DNA from: Adiantum capillus-veneris
Lineage: Eukaryota; Streptophyta; Polypodiopsida; Polypodiales; Pteridaceae
Direction of reading: 5' to 3'
DNA: 64,000 nucleotides
NCBI GenBank assembly: GCA_014529385.2
Contig: CM043965.1
Span: 64,575,190 to 64,639,189, forward strand
Shown: in pieces, positions 11,263 through 22,865 of the stretch
Position numbering within the stretch: the stretch's first letter is position 1
Layout: each line of letters begins with the position of its first letter
Position numbers and translations under genes: made by a program
The notes under the pieces: generated by a model
Seen by the model: only the letters and a program-made list of their open reading frames with translations
What the model was told of the DNA's origin: nothing
The model's database searches: none

Positions 11263-12700
11263 TAAGAGATCCATTATTCTTTTGGCATGCTCAATAGATC
11301 CTTTAAATCCAAAGGCCCAACAAGAACTAAGAAAACATTTATATAGTATATGTATTGAGCGTGACTATAGAAACTTTGATGACAGGTCCACATAATGGCA
11401 AAAATGCAACTTTTTTATGCCTTTTTTTTGCCAAAAAAAAGTGAGGAAAAATCAACCATATGTTTTGTTCATCAACCCATTGAAGCTAACAAGGAGTTTT
11501 ATCTCATATCCTACAAAAACTCCTAGTCTCATTTACATGCAATCAATCGTAAGAAATGGTCGTTTTGGGCAAAATGGACTGGTCCATCAACTTTGGAGGC
11601 TTCTTGTGACCAAGAGATAAGCAAGTTTCTCATTTTTTCCATATGTAGTAGTCTTTGAACTACAAGCTCGTGAAAGGATTTTCCAAAATGAGTGGATCTA
11701 CTATGGTTTTGGAAAAAAAAAAAAAAAACCTTGAAAGGACACTTTTGTGTCCTATTAGGTTGCCAAACTAGTGCTATCTAATGGGATTCCTAGCTCAATG
11801 GGATCGAGACTACTTGAAGTAACCAACATGGTGAGAGCTCCATTGAAGGCCTTGACCAGCACAAACAATTTTTACGGTAGCTCCAATCTGCTCAATCTCC
11901 ATGTTTTATTGATAGTCATGATAACGTTGAAACAGAGGAGGATGTTGTGGTCTCCATAAGCATTAGCAAAGGTGATGAAGATAGCCTTGTGAGTGATGCT
12001 ATTGCAAGCTCAATATGGCGTAGACATAAGGTCCATTTTGCATGTAGTAGCCAAACAACAAAATAGGTTTATGTTTGCATGCAAAAATGGCCATAGTTAT
12101 AGTTATAATGGAATTTTGTGCACAGGTATTTGAACCCACAATATTGTGTGGTTGCCAATTAGAATCTTAAGGAGCATCTATCATTTAACAGACTGTCATG
12201 AGGCATGAGGATTGGATATTTTTCCCATCTGGGTTTCAATTAGTTATGCAAATCAAATGTCATGCCATCACCGTGTGTAGAGTTGTTGGCTGGGTGAAGC
12301 CCAAAGCCTCCCAATAATAGCAAGGTCAACATAGTATTATGGAAGAAGATTGGTTTCCAACATGGCAACCATCTCAAAGTGTTTTTGTCAAGTGAGAATG
12401 CCTCAAATTCTCACTAATAATTTTTTGTTACGCCATATCTGCATTTAGCATGCTCTTTGTTGCATGGTTAGCATGTATCGCTTTAATGGGAAAATTTTTT
12501 GAGAGAAACAAAATTGTTTTAAATGAGAGAAAAATTTACAAATGCCCCTAAGGTAGGACACATGCTATCCTGGCCAAAAGAGGAAAGGCCTAGAGACAAA
12601 GGATACATCAAAATGAGTGAAAAAGAGAGAGATAATTTATGTCATACAATCTCAAAGGATCATAATGGGATAAAATGACAGCTCTCCACCTTTGCCATCA
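11263..12700. other. No recognised gene or element
   Basis: Low-complexity AT-rich DNA with an A-run at about 11711-11727. Short frames show no family signature. Confidence 0.5.
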
Positions 12701-12709
12701 CAAACTCTT

Positions 12710-13126
12710 CTATAAATCTTTAACTTCTACTTGAGTTTCTTTCAAAACCTGACTAGAGATCTCTAGCATAACTGTTATGAAGCTGATGATAAGGGGGCAA
12801 GCAGAAGAAGAGAAGGGGTAACCAAAATTGGTTTTATTTCTCTCTAACCAAATTTGCCATAAGTATGCCCCTCTTAAAAGGTTCCATAGAAGAATGTCTG
12901 CAAAGCTACATTCACCTATTAAAATGGAACTAAAAATGAGCTTTGAATGATAAACAACACAAGATTTTTGGAACTCCTTTTTGAGAAAAATATTAAATTT
13001 ACTATAGATGAATAGATGGGACAAAGACTCTTCATGGACTTTACACCCTCTACAAATACCATCGGAAATAAATATTATCTTTTCCTTTGAACCTCTCCAT
13101 AAACCTTGATGAAGGATAAACCACAT
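12710..13126 (-). pseudogene. LINE ORF2 C-terminal remnant (zf-RVT region)
   Basis: A 138-codon frame contains MWFILHQGLWRGSKEK, then GICRGCKVHEESLSHLF and LLWNLLRGAYLWQIWLERNK. This is the order of the zinc-binding reverse transcriptase C-terminal region of plant LINEs: W-LxHxGLWTG, CxxC with ESxxHLF, and WxxWxxRN. The catalytic RT part is absent. It is an old 3' fragment. The LINE at 36497-50326 contains a related segment at 37250-37531. Confidence 0.65.
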
Positions 13127-13245
13127 TAGATAGCTCTACTTGATGGACAGAGGAAAAGATCATATACTTTGGAAAATGTAGGACCATTGCTTAGCATTTC
13201 AAGAAAGACTCCATCTACTATTGAGCTTTATGACCAGCTGAGGGT

Positions 13246-14225
13246 TGTTAGCAGTGGCTAACACAGGCTACACCGAATATGCACAAGCAAGAGATATGCT
13301 ATGGTTGTGCATAATATTTCCAACTCACTTTGTATAAGTCTTGGGCTCACTTGGAGTTCCCAAGTTGTATGTGTTAGTTAGAGGGCTCAAGCTTAAACCC
13401 ATAGTAGAAGGGATTGTGGTGAAAGCCTTTAAAAGGAAGCATGTATGCAAGGAGGCTTCATTCTTGAGTATCCACTCTTGACGATCCACTTTTGAGAGCT
13501 CCCTCTTTCTTGAGTGTTTACTCTATGGCCTAACCTTGAGCTTAATGCCTATGCTTAAGAGGCTAGTGCTAATACATTGTAATTAGAGTAAGCTCTTCTT
13601 GATTAATCTGATTCCTATTTTCTCATCAGTCTAATTCTTCTCTACATTTCATTATGTCATGAAGGAGTATTACACTCTCATTATTCTAGATTTGGGAGAG
13701 GTATGTACTTCTTGCTATTAACCACTCATATTCTTCTCTAAGCATTCGATTTGTGATATTTAGCATCACTAATTAGGTTGATTAAGTTGGATCTTCATCT
13801 TGTAATTAGTGTGTGTGCCCTATTGTTTGCTTATTTGTAGATAGGTTTTACGAAACTCTAGCATCATTCACTTTGTGTGCGTAGCTATTGATGAGGTGTC
13901 GTGATTGGCATGTGGTGATTGGAGAGGCCAACACCAATGTAATTAGTGTGTGCTTATCATCAGTGTGCTTGGGGTTTCTAATCTATGGTAAGTCGGAATT
14001 TGGTGGACTTGATGTGTGTAGGAGTTGTTTGATTAGTGATTAGAGTAGGTTTAGAGTTAGTCTTGACATGGCTAATCTCTACTTGCATTGGAGGGGTGAT
14101 CTCTTAAATCCTCTATTTCTATTCATCCGATGCTCGTGCTTCCATGCCCTAGCCGGGTTGCAGATCCATGGATTTGATAATTTTGTGTGGGTTGTGATTA
14201 GGTCATGCTACAATGCCTCTCAACA
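13246..14225 (+). repeat. LTR of a Tat/Athila-type gypsy element, about 980 bp
   Basis: Starts TGTTAGCAGTGGCTAACA, a near palindrome, and ends CTCTCAACA two bases before a tRNA-Asp primer site. A TTTAAAAGG at about 13429 may serve as TATA box. Only this 5' LTR and some leader survive. The element is cut at about 14410, where the LTR of chromovirus A begins. Confidence 0.65.
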
Positions 14226-14227
14226 TT

Positions 14228-14245
14228 TGGCGCTGTTGCCGGGGA
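14228..14245 (+). other. Primer binding site, tRNA-Asp type
   Basis: TGGCGCTGTTGCCGGGGA fits the complement of the 3' end of plant tRNA-Asp with one mismatch. This primer is typical of the Tat/Athila lineage of Ty3/gypsy elements. Confidence 0.75.
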
Positions 14246-14409
14246 TCGATAACCTAAGCTAGTGAGTTTAGGATGTGTAGAATAGAGTAATTTCACTCCT
14301 AATTTCTCAGTTTTTGAGTGTGTGTAACTCAATTTTGGTTTGATTTGATAATGTTTGTGCAAGTACTTGATGCTAATTGATGAGTTATGAATACCCCAAA
14401 CCCCCAATT

Positions 14410-14567
14410 CCACGCCCAATTTCACTACCAAGTGAACTAAGTATCATGATTATGTTGCTACCATCAACTAAGTTCACCCGCTATGCTCACAAAGTAATCT
14501 CTTAAAAGTGCTTCACCTAATTTCCTAATTCCGCTACTTCCAAAGTTCATAGGGAATTACCATTACA
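14410..14567 (+). repeat. Chromovirus A, 3' end of the 5' LTR (truncated)
   Basis: The last 150 bp or so, ending GGGAATTACCATTACA, match the end of the solo LTR at 22835-24432 (shared ATTATGTTGCTA, CCCGCTATGCTCAC and CCGCTACT blocks). The upstream 1.4 kb of the LTR is missing and replaced by the Tat/Athila leader. The left edge is approximate. Confidence 0.6.
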
Positions 14568-14580
14568 TTGGTATCATAGC
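14568..14580 (+). other. Primer binding site, tRNA-iMet type (copy A)
   Basis: TTGGTATCATAGC directly after the LTR end CATTACA. It differs by one base (G to T) from the sites of copies B and C (TTGGTATCAGAGC). Confidence 0.8.
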
Positions 14581-14981
14581 ATTAGGTTTCTCTTTTCTTG
14601 CTTAAGAAGAGAGGTCCTTAAGTAGCCTATTAATGGTTGATTTTGTTAATTATATTAGGGTAAGTGGGGCTGGGATCTATTATCAGTTTTGTTGAGCCCA
14701 CTATGTGGGATATGGTGCACACCTCGGGAGCTTTGGACTTAATAATGGAGTCTATTTAGACTTGCCTACGGCTTTACCATTATTGAGCCATAAGAAGTCC
14801 AAAAGGAGCTATCCCTTGACAACTTCGCTATGTGAGACTCACTCCACTACTCTCTATAATTAACCAATTCGAGCCGTGGGTGTAGATACTTAAGTGCCTA
14901 TTTTCAAAGGCTAAGAGGAGTAGCAACTAAGGTTTTGAATTGCCAAAGCATACACCAAGTAAACACATAAGTTTAATTAGC

Positions 14982-16307
14982 ATGGATGACAATAATCAAG
15001 AGAGGAGAATGAACATTGATAACTTTGATTTTGCACATGAAGGTGCCAATGATGATACTCCCATGTTTGTTAATTATCTTGTCACTAGGTTGCAACAAGC
15101 TATAGGCAACCCCACTTTGCAAGCCGGAGTTACTCAACAACTTCGTGCTTATGGGATTTCCTTTCCTCTCCAAGAGGAGAGAGAGCTTACGAGGCCTCTT
15201 GAAGAGACCCCCAAAAGAAGACTCTCTCCCATACGAGAGGAGGAATCCAAAGATCAAGAAAGCAATGAATCCCTAAATTCCTCCAAAGATGTGGCACCAC
15301 GAAGGAGGACTAAACGATCGCTAACTCCTCCCAAGAGGAAACAGTTAACCCATAGTCCTTCTCCTTGTCACTCCAAAAGGGAAGAGAGGAACCCGAGGAA
15401 GAAAAGGGCAAGAAAGAGGTCACCCTCTTCTCCTTCTTCCTCACCTTCCTCCTCTACCGATGAAAGCTATGGCTATTCTCCTAGATAATATAAGAGGGGA
15501 GGACATCACAAATATTACCCTGCATGGCGAAGGTCACAAAAGCTCAAGAAGTTCAAAGAGGGAGGAAAGAGTATCTCTTTTCTCACCTATGATGGCACCT
15601 TTGGTGCTACCGACAAAGTATTGGCCTTCATCCAACAATTTGATGCGGCCTTCGGAGACGAGGGCTTCACAGAGTCCTCCAAGCTACGCCATGTAGCTAT
15701 GCACTTTCAAAAATCGGCTCGTCAATGGTGGGCTAGTCTTCGAGGCAATGGCGAAGCACCAAAAATATGGAAAACTCTACGAGTTTCCATCATGAAGCAA
15801 TTCCTTGCAAGTGATGCAAAGGACAAAGTGCTCACCGAATGGCGGATTTTAAGGCTTCTCTCTCATGAGTCTATCCACAAATATGTGGACAAGTTTTGGG
15901 ATTTACATCTCAAGGATATTGTCTTTCAAAAGATAGACTTTGTTGAGCAAAAACAACAATCCTGTGCGGGATTACCTGAGGATATAGCCGAGTATGTCAA
16001 CTCTCAACGCCCTGACTCTATCAGCGAAGTAATCCACCATACCATGGTTGCTTCACGCATCAATTTCAAACAAGGGGTTAGACGGAATGTCAAACCCATG
16101 GAAAATAAAGACAAAAGTGATGCAAAGGGAAAAATTAATGCCCAAATTTTTTCCCACGGCCATTCCAACAACAACAACAACAATCGGTCCAAGGAGAAAG
16201 GAGTTTACAAAGGTAAAAATAAACTCTCTCCTGAAGAGCTTGAAAATTTTCACAAGGATCACAAATGTTTTAAGTGTGGAGAGCAAGGACATGGCTATCG
16301 TTCTTGA
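14982..16307 (+). pseudogene. Chromovirus A gag
   Basis: Starts at MDDNNQERRMNIDNFDF, the start matched by copies B and C. Residues of about 80-168 form an Arg/Ser/Lys/Pro-rich, SR-like segment (for example KRARKRSPSSPSSSPSSS). A single in-frame TAA at 15486-15488 interrupts the frame. It continues with the classical Gag core (SFLTYDGTFGATDKVLAFI, SARQWWASLRG) and the zinc knuckle [13 protein letters not shown]. The last Cys codon of CX2CX4HX4C is now TGA (16305-16307). B and C keep that Cys. No frameshift is needed across 1.3 kb. Confidence 0.85.
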
Positions 16308-16956
16308 CCTAAAAGAAATGCTGGCAATGAGACTCCTAGAGCTTCCACTATCAAAGCTCCAAAAGAGGATACTCATTGAAAAGGATCACCTCTCTCCTAT
16401 GCTTGGGGAAAGGTAAGGGAGCATGATGCTTTCATCCTGTTTGACCCTGGTTCTGGTCTCAACTTCATATCAATGGAGTTGGCCACCAAGCTTTTGAGAT
16501 GGGAGATGTTGTAACGGCATTCAAGCTTTTGAGATGGGAGATGCTGTAACGGCCGATGCCGCTTTCAAGGGACAACAAGCCTCCGTTACTCCCTTGATTG
16601 GGAAGTTGAGGCTTCATGTCCAAAGCTATGTCGACAAAGAATACTTCTTCATTTCTTCTCTCCAACATGAGGATGTTATCCTAGGGATACCATGGTTCAA
16701 TCTCATGGCTGCCAACATGAAGTTCCCTGAAAGGAGAATCTACTTCACCTACAGGGGAAAGAATATGTATATAGATGCTAATGAGTCTGGTCGTACTATA
16801 CCACTTGTAAATCCTCTCGCCCTTGATAAATCAATGAAAAGCTTAGTTTTTGTGTACATGATTTTTGTCAAAGAATCCCAAAAAGATCCTAATGTTTCAT
16901 CAAAGGTGAATGGTAGGAATCAAGAAGAGTTAGACTTGTCTAACTTTCTAAAATGA
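16308..16956 (+). pseudogene. Chromovirus A aspartic protease region
   Basis: Continues in the gag frame with [18 protein letters not shown]. The DPGS motif near 16440-16451 holds the catalytic Asp in the DPG variant common in plant gypsy proteases. A stop lies at 16378-16380, and a tandem duplication of about 34 bp (caagcttttgagatgggaga, from about 16490) shifts the frame. After it [20 protein letters not shown] and HEDVILGIPWF are intact. A further stop follows the end of this segment. Protease would cut Gag-Pol in the particle. This copy cannot be active. Confidence 0.8.
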
Positions 16957-17099
16957 TTCCAAGATGTGTTCATTGATGATTCCCTATGGACTTACCTCCA
17001 AAATGAGGGGATGATGACCATCGAATTGAGCTCTTATCAGGAAGCTCACCGCCTAACAAACCTCCCTATCGAGTTTCACAAGCTCAACAAGAGGAGATC

Positions 17100-17645
17100 A
17101 TGAGGCAAGTACAAGAATTGGTAGACAAAGGAATGGTGAGGCCTAGCTCCTCTCCCTTTTTCTCTCCAGTCCTTTTAGTGCAAAAGAAAGATGGTACATA
17201 CCACATGTGTGTGGACTATCCTGCACTAAATCATATCACTATCAAAAACAGATTTCACGTACCCCGGGTAGAAGATCTCTTTGATAAGCTACAAGGATCT
17301 ACCTACTTCAATAGGATTGACCTTAAAAGTGGCTACCATCAAATAAAGATAGTGAATGAAGATATCCTAAAGACTGCGTTTCGTACAACGTTTGGCCTTT
17401 ATGAATATCTAGTAATGCCTTTTGGCTTGACTAATGCACCAGCTACATTCAATCGATTAATGGAGAAAATTTTTAGACCCTACCACAAATTCACTGGAGT
17501 GTTCTTTGATGATATCATCATCTACTCCAATTGCTTTGAGGAACACAAGCAACATCTCCAAGTGATTTTTCAAGCATTAAGGGAGAATAAGCTTTTTCTC
17601 ATCAAAAGAAAAGTTAAGTTTTCCTTCAAGAGATTCAATACTTAG
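17100..17645 (+). pseudogene. Chromovirus A reverse transcriptase
   Basis: Contains [46 protein letters not shown] and the catalytic box [11 protein letters not shown], an FxDD form common in plant gypsy elements. VDYPALNH replaces the usual VDYRALNH. The frame shifts after about 17640 and resumes at 17675. RT copies genomic RNA into DNA in cytoplasmic particles. Confidence 0.9.
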
Positions 17646-17674
17646 GTCATATTATCTCTCGAAATGGTATCCGT

Positions 17675-18310
17675 ATGGATCCATCAAAGTTGGAGGTAAT
17701 AAAAGCATGGCCTAATCCAAGGAATCTACATGAGCTAAGAAGCTTTATTGGTATATGTGCATACTATAGATGCTTCATAGCAAAATTCTCTCAAAGTGCA
17801 GGACCATTTAATTTACATGACTTAACAAAGAAAAACGTTAATTATTCATGGACTGCTAAGGAGCAAAGTGCTTTTGGAAAGCTTAAAGAGAAGCTTATCT
17901 CCCAACCAGTCCTTATGCTTCTGGATCTCTCAAAGCCATTTGAGGTCCAATGTGATGCTTGTGGTGATTGCCTTGGAGCAGTCTTGCTTCAAGAAGGGCA
18001 TGCCATAGCCTATGAGAGCCGAAGGCTCCACACGGATGAACAAGTCTTAGGCATTTATGAGAAAGAGATGTTAGCTGTTCTACACGCCCTAGACATATGG
18101 AAGCACTATCTATTGGGGACTCCATTCATTTTACGAACAGACCATCAAAGTCTCAAGTACTTCATGACGCAAACAAAGCTTTCCGAAAACAAATGGGGTG
18201 GGAAAATTTTCTTTCACAATTTAATTTCCGCATTGCTCACATTGGTGGTAAGCATAATCAAGTGGTTGATGCACTTTCGCGACGACCAAAAGTTAATGCT
18301 GTGTCAATAG
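17675..18310 (+). pseudogene. Chromovirus A RT thumb and RNase H
   Basis: MDPSKLEVIKAWPNPRN and LRSFIGICAYYRCFI form the RT connection. RNase H follows with QCDACGDCLGAVLLQ, YEKEMLAVLHAL and RTDHQSLKYF, so the Asp-Glu-Asp positions are present. The frame breaks after SENK at about 18195 and continues in the frame of the next feature. Confidence 0.85.
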
Positions 18311-19150
18311 CAACTCACAATGATCTATCTTCTATGATAGATGAGTATGCTACTGACCCTTACTTTAAAGACATAATGTCAGCCCTTGCTTTGGGGAAGA
18401 AAGAGGAACCATTCACCTTGCAGGATGGTTATCTTCTCCATGGCAATAGGCTATGTGTTACCCACTCCCTTCGTGAGAAAGTTATGTATGAATCCCATGC
18501 TCCTCCCTATGCGGGTCATAGAGGCATTCAACCTACTCTTTGAGGAGTAGAGACGTACTTTTATTGGCCTACCATGAAAGTGGACATACAAGAGTATGTT
18601 TCAAAATGCGTAGTATGCCAAAAGACCAAGTATGATAGAATGAAGCAACCTGGATTACTCTAGCCATTGCTGCCTATTCCAAATTCACCATGGGAGAGTA
18701 TATCCATGGATTTCATCTTTGGATTACCCAAGTCTATCCATGGGAATACAGGAATATGGACAATAGTCGATAGGTTTAGCAAGCAAGCACATTTTATTCC
18801 TGTCAAAAAGACTATTAAGGCACATCAAATGGCAAATCTCTTCATATCTTAGATTTTCAAGCACCATGGATTACCCACATCCATCGTGTCAGATAGAGAT
18901 CCTAGAATGACCAATAATTTTTGGGAAGGTCTCTTTGAAAATCTAGGTACAAGATTGAATTTTTCTTCGGCCTATCACCCACAAACGGATGGCCAAAGTG
19001 AGATAGCCAATCTTACGATTCTTGATCTACTAAAGACCTATGTCACAAAAGTAGATCAACACTCACAATGGGAAAAGTACTTACCTCTTGTAGAGTATGC
19101 GTATAATAATACTAGTAATACATACTTCTACGGGAAAAGCATCTTTTGAA
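18190..19150 (+). pseudogene. Chromovirus A integrase zinc domain and catalytic core
   Basis: FRIAHIGGKHNQVVDALSRR ends RNase H. Then come the zinc-binding His pair (SHAPPYAGHRG) and Cys pair (KCVVCQ), and the core with [17 protein letters not shown] and DGQSEIAN, giving the DDE residues. In-frame stops are TGA 18541-18543 (Arg in copy C), TAG 18661-18663 and TAG 18850-18852. Copy C has the same two TAG codons at 27845-27847 and 27656-27658. Integrase joins the DNA copy to the chromosome. Confidence 0.85.
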
Positions 19151-19803
19151 ATCATAGAAGGAAGACCTAAAAGTCCCTTTCTACTCAAAGTACATGGGAA
19201 GATCTTCGCTGCCGATGAGTATAGCCGTGACCTGCAAACATCTTTTCAAAAGATTAAGGAGGCTATATCCATCTCCCAACTAAGGCAAAAAACTGCTGCT
19301 GACAAGCACAGAAGGGCCTTAACATTCAAAGAAAATGATTGGGTCTTACTTAAGTTTCCTAAGGCTCGATTGAGGCAAACGACGGGCAAAAACCCTACGG
19401 GCTATCAAAAGTATTATGCTAAACTAGCAAAAAGATACTATGGTCCTTTCCAAATTTTGAAGCCAATCAATGAGGTAGCTTATCAACTCAAGTCACCTAG
19501 CCATTGTCTCATACACAATGCTTTTCATGTGAGCCTACTCAAGCCCTACAAAGGAGAGCCTCTAAATGAACCGGGAATGAACCAACTATTGAAGACCCTC
19601 CCGAAATCAAAGATCAAGAAGAGGTACTACACCCCGAAGCTATTCTTCGACATGAAGACAAGGTACTACGACATGGTAAGATTTTCCGACGGTATCTTAT
19701 TAACTTCAAAAATTATCCTTTTGAAGATGCTAGATGGATGCAAGGAATCCAGCTTAAGGATAGTATGAACCTTGTCAACGCTTACAATGCTACATTAGAG
19801 TAA
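19097..19803 (+). pseudogene. Chromovirus A integrase C-terminus and chromodomain
   Basis: Contains ASFEIIEGRPKSPFLLKVHG, LTFKENDWVLLKFPKARL and KRYYGPFQILKPINEVAYQL (GPY/F-type module). After a small frameshift near 19625 a chromodomain-like end runs from 19624 to the stop at 19801-19803: KIFRRYLINFKNYPFEDARW. Such domains direct insertion towards marked chromatin in chromoviruses. Copy C has the same segment in one frame at 27381-26719. Confidence 0.85.
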
Positions 19804-20151
19804 CCAAATGTACATGTTTCTTTCAAATGATTAATGTTTTTGTCTTATAAGACTAATTCTCTCTTTATTGTGCACAAATGTAATTAGTATGCATACTAAG
19901 AATCATGTTTGGGATGACGTCTCTCAAACACCATGTAGGATTTTTCACTCTTCTTGGGAGGATGAACTGGACTAAAGAGCAGACATGCTTGTGGCAGCTA
20001 TGTCTCCCAAGCACCAAATGGATTAATCATCCATCTTGGAATGATGTCGTAGGGTAAAAAGGGATCCTCTACCCGCTAAGACAAATTGACTAATGGCTAT
20101 GAATTTATCTCTTTTACCTCATAGTCGAGGACGACTATGATTTCAAGGTAA
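19804..20151 (+). other. Chromovirus A 3' untranslated region and polypurine tract
   Basis: About 350 bp without a frame ends in ATTTCAAGGTAA just before the LTR. Copy C has ATTTCAAGAGAGAGGTAA at the same place, so the A tract is shortened. The text matches 26360-26715 on the other strand. Confidence 0.75.
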
Positions 20152-21053
20152 TGTCATCAAATATCTAATATCTAACCAGCCCAAATGATTTTCTCATATT
20201 AAATTGATCATTTAATATGGGATAATAAACGGGAACAAGGGTTAGAATATAGACATGTGCTTACGGATCTATCTCAACATGGGGCCAATGGTAAAGGGGC
20301 CCAAATGAGAGATGGTCTGTCAAACAGCAAGGTTAACTAATGAAGCTTAAAAGACCTTAGGGTTAGCTTCATTAAAGACCTCCAATGGTTAGTGTTAAAA
20401 GTCCTTTTGACCTTAAGCAATCTAGGGTTGTGCTTGAGGTGAGAACCTTAGGCAAGCTAGGGTTGTGCTTGAGGTGGGAACCCGACCTAAACTTAGGCAA
20501 GCTAGGGTTGTGCTTGAGGTGGGAACCCGACCTAAAATTAGGCAAGCTAGGGATGTGCTTGAGGTGGGAACTCCACCTAAGGTGCTTGTCATGCTTGATG
20601 ACTAAGGTACTTGAGGTACTTGTCACATTTAATGAGGAAGTTGCTTGAGAAGCTTCCTATGCATGGGGGGTAAGATGCTTGAGTCAAAAAGAGAACCTAC
20701 TCACTTAATGAGGAAGTTGCTTGAGAAACTTCCTATGCATAAAAATCTCAAAGTTAGGGGAATTCTAAAAGAGCACATGGGACACATGTCAGACTCTCAC
20801 TAAGCTTAACCACATGGGTGCTTGAATGCTATTGGTTGGGCTAAAGAGGGGTCCAATGAGCTTTTACTTCCACCTAACAAATATCTAGATATTTTCAAGC
20901 TCTCTCTCTCTAAGGGGTAAGTAGGACACTTGTCAAAAGACTACACATGTGCTTGACTGCAGGCTGCATCTGATTGGCAAAGGGGAGAGGGGTCCAATGA
21001 GCTTGTAGCAAGTAGAATTTTCACCCAAAGCAAGGAGGGGGGGTGCTAGGAGG
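20152..21053 (+). repeat. Chromovirus A 3' LTR, truncated
   Basis: Starts TGTCATCAAATATC after the polypurine tract and follows the solo LTR at 22835 up to the phrase gggggtgctaggagg. About 900 of roughly 1600 bp remain. From 20413 to 20582 it holds four copies of a unit of about 45 bp built on ggcaagctagggttgtgctt. Confidence 0.85.
20413..20582 (+). repeat. Minisatellite of about 45 bp x 4 within the LTR
   Basis: Units start near 20413, 20448, 20493 and 20538, with the first shorter. The solo LTR has a related but less regular array of gcttgaggtgcttga at about 23140-23330. Confidence 0.8.
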
Positions 21054-22865
21054 ATAGATGATGATATCATCAAAGAACACTCCAGTGAATTTTCGGTATG
21101 GTCTAAAAATTTTCTCCATCAAACGATTGAACGTAGCTGGTGCATTAGTCAATCCAAAAGGCATGACTAGATATTCATAAAGACCAAACGTTGTGTGAAA
21201 CGCGGTCTGTAAGATATCTTCATCCACTATCCTTATTTGATGATAGCCACTCCTAAGGTCAATCCTACTGAAGTAGGTAGAGCCTTGTAGCTTATCAAAC
21301 AGATCTTCTACCCGAGGTACGGGAAATCTGTTTTTGATAGTGATATGGTTTAGTGCTCGATAGTCCACACACATACGGTATGTACCATCTTTCTTTTGCA
21401 CTAAAAGGACTGGAGAACAAAAGGGAGAGGAACTAGGCCTCACCATCCCTTTGTCTACCACCTCTTGTACTTGCCTCATGATCTCCTCTTGTTGAGCTTG
21501 TGAGACTCGATAAGGAGGCTTGTTAGGTGGTGAGCTTCCAGGAAGGAGCTCAATACGATGGTCATCATCCCCTCTTTTTGGAGGTAAGTCCATAGGGATA
21601 TCATCGATGAACACATCTTGGAATCCTTTTAGAAAATTAGACAAGTCTAACTCTTCTTGATTCCTACCATTTACATTTGATGAAACATTAGTATCTTTTA
21701 GAGACTCTTTGACAAAAATCATGTACGCAAAAGCTAAGCTCTTCATTGACTTATCAAAAGCAAGAGGATTTACAAGTGGAATAGTGCGACCATGCTCACT
21801 AGCATCTATATACATGTTCTTTCCCTTGTAGGTGAAGTAGATTCTCCTTTCAAGGAACTTCATGTTGGCAGCCATACGATCAAACCATGGTGCCCCTAGG
21901 ATAAAATCCTCATGTTGGAGAGGAGAGATGAAGAAGTCTTCCTTATCGACATAGCTTTGGACATGAAGCCTCAACTTCCCAATCAAGGGAGTAACGGAGG
22001 CTTGTTGTCCCTTGAAAGCCGCATCAGCCACTACTATATCTCCCATCTCAAAAACTTGAATGCCCAACTTGGTGGCCAACTCCATTGATATGAAGTTGAG
22101 AGTAGAGCCAGGGTCAAAAAATATGAAGGCATCATGCTCTCTTACCTTTCCCCAAGCATAGGAAAGCAATGATCCTTTGCAATGAGCCTCCTCTTTTGGA
22201 GCTTCGATGGTAGAAGCCCTAGGAGTCTCATTGCGAGCATTCTTCTTGGGGCAAGAACGATAGCCATGTCCTTGCTCCCCACACTTGAAACACTTATGGC
22301 TTCAAGCTCTTTCAGGAGAGAGTTTGTTTTTACCTTTGTAAACTCCCTTCTCCTTGGACCGATTGTTGTTGTTGTTGTTGGAATTGGCTTGGGAAGTATT
22401 TTGAACATCGGTTTTTCCCTTTGCATCATTTTTGTCTTTGTTTTCCATGGGCTTTACATTACGTCTAGCCCCTTGATGGAAATTGATGCGTGAAGCAACC
22501 ATGGTGTGATGGATTACTTAGCTAACAGTACCAGGCCATTGAGAGTTAAAGTATTCGGCCATCTCTTCAGGTAATCCCGCACAAAATTGTTGCCTTTGCT
22601 CGGCAAAGTCTATCTTTTGAAAGACAGTAGCCTTGAGATGTAAATCCCAAAACTTGTCTACATATTTGTGGATAGACTCTTGGAGAGGAAGGGAAATTCC
22701 ATAAGCACGAAGTTGCTGAGTAACTTCGGCTTGCAAAGCAGGGTTGCCCATAGCTTGGTGCAACCTAGTAACGAGATAATTCACAAACATGGGAGCATCA
22801 TCATTAGCACCTTCATGTGCAAAATTAAAGCTATTGTCATAAAATCTAATATCTAACCAACCCAA
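21054..22865 (-). pseudogene. Chromovirus B gag (part), protease and RT, 3' half missing
   Basis: A long frame (22169-21021) covers protease ([34 protein letters not shown]) and RT up to the catalytic [10 protein letters not shown]. There the sequence switches to the LTR of copy A, so thumb, RNase H, integrase and chromodomain are lost. Gag lies at 22865-22302 with PMFVNYLVTRLHQAMGNPAL and KPMENKDKNDAKGK, and a Cys-rich end around 22290. Gag jumps from SLPLQ directly to ESIHKYVDKF, the same internal deletion as in copy C. Confidence 0.85.

Larger units (their letters stand above)
14410..21053 (+). mobile_element. Chromovirus A (Ty3/gypsy with chromodomain), both LTRs truncated
   Basis: Order: truncated 5' LTR, iMet primer site, gag, protease, RT, RNase H, integrase, chromodomain, polypurine tract, truncated 3' LTR. 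The coding part was once one long gag-pol frame and is now broken by stops and a few frameshifts. The 3' LTR is cut at 21053, where it is fused to the RT of copy B on the opposite strand, so the element cannot be mobile. Confidence 0.85.

Noticed and set aside
16004-16376. Minus-strand frames opposite gag of chromovirus A (and similar frames at 22182, 29065)
   Set aside because: Shadows of the gag coding strand. The hydrophobic VVVVG run is the complement of an Asn-rich Gag segment.
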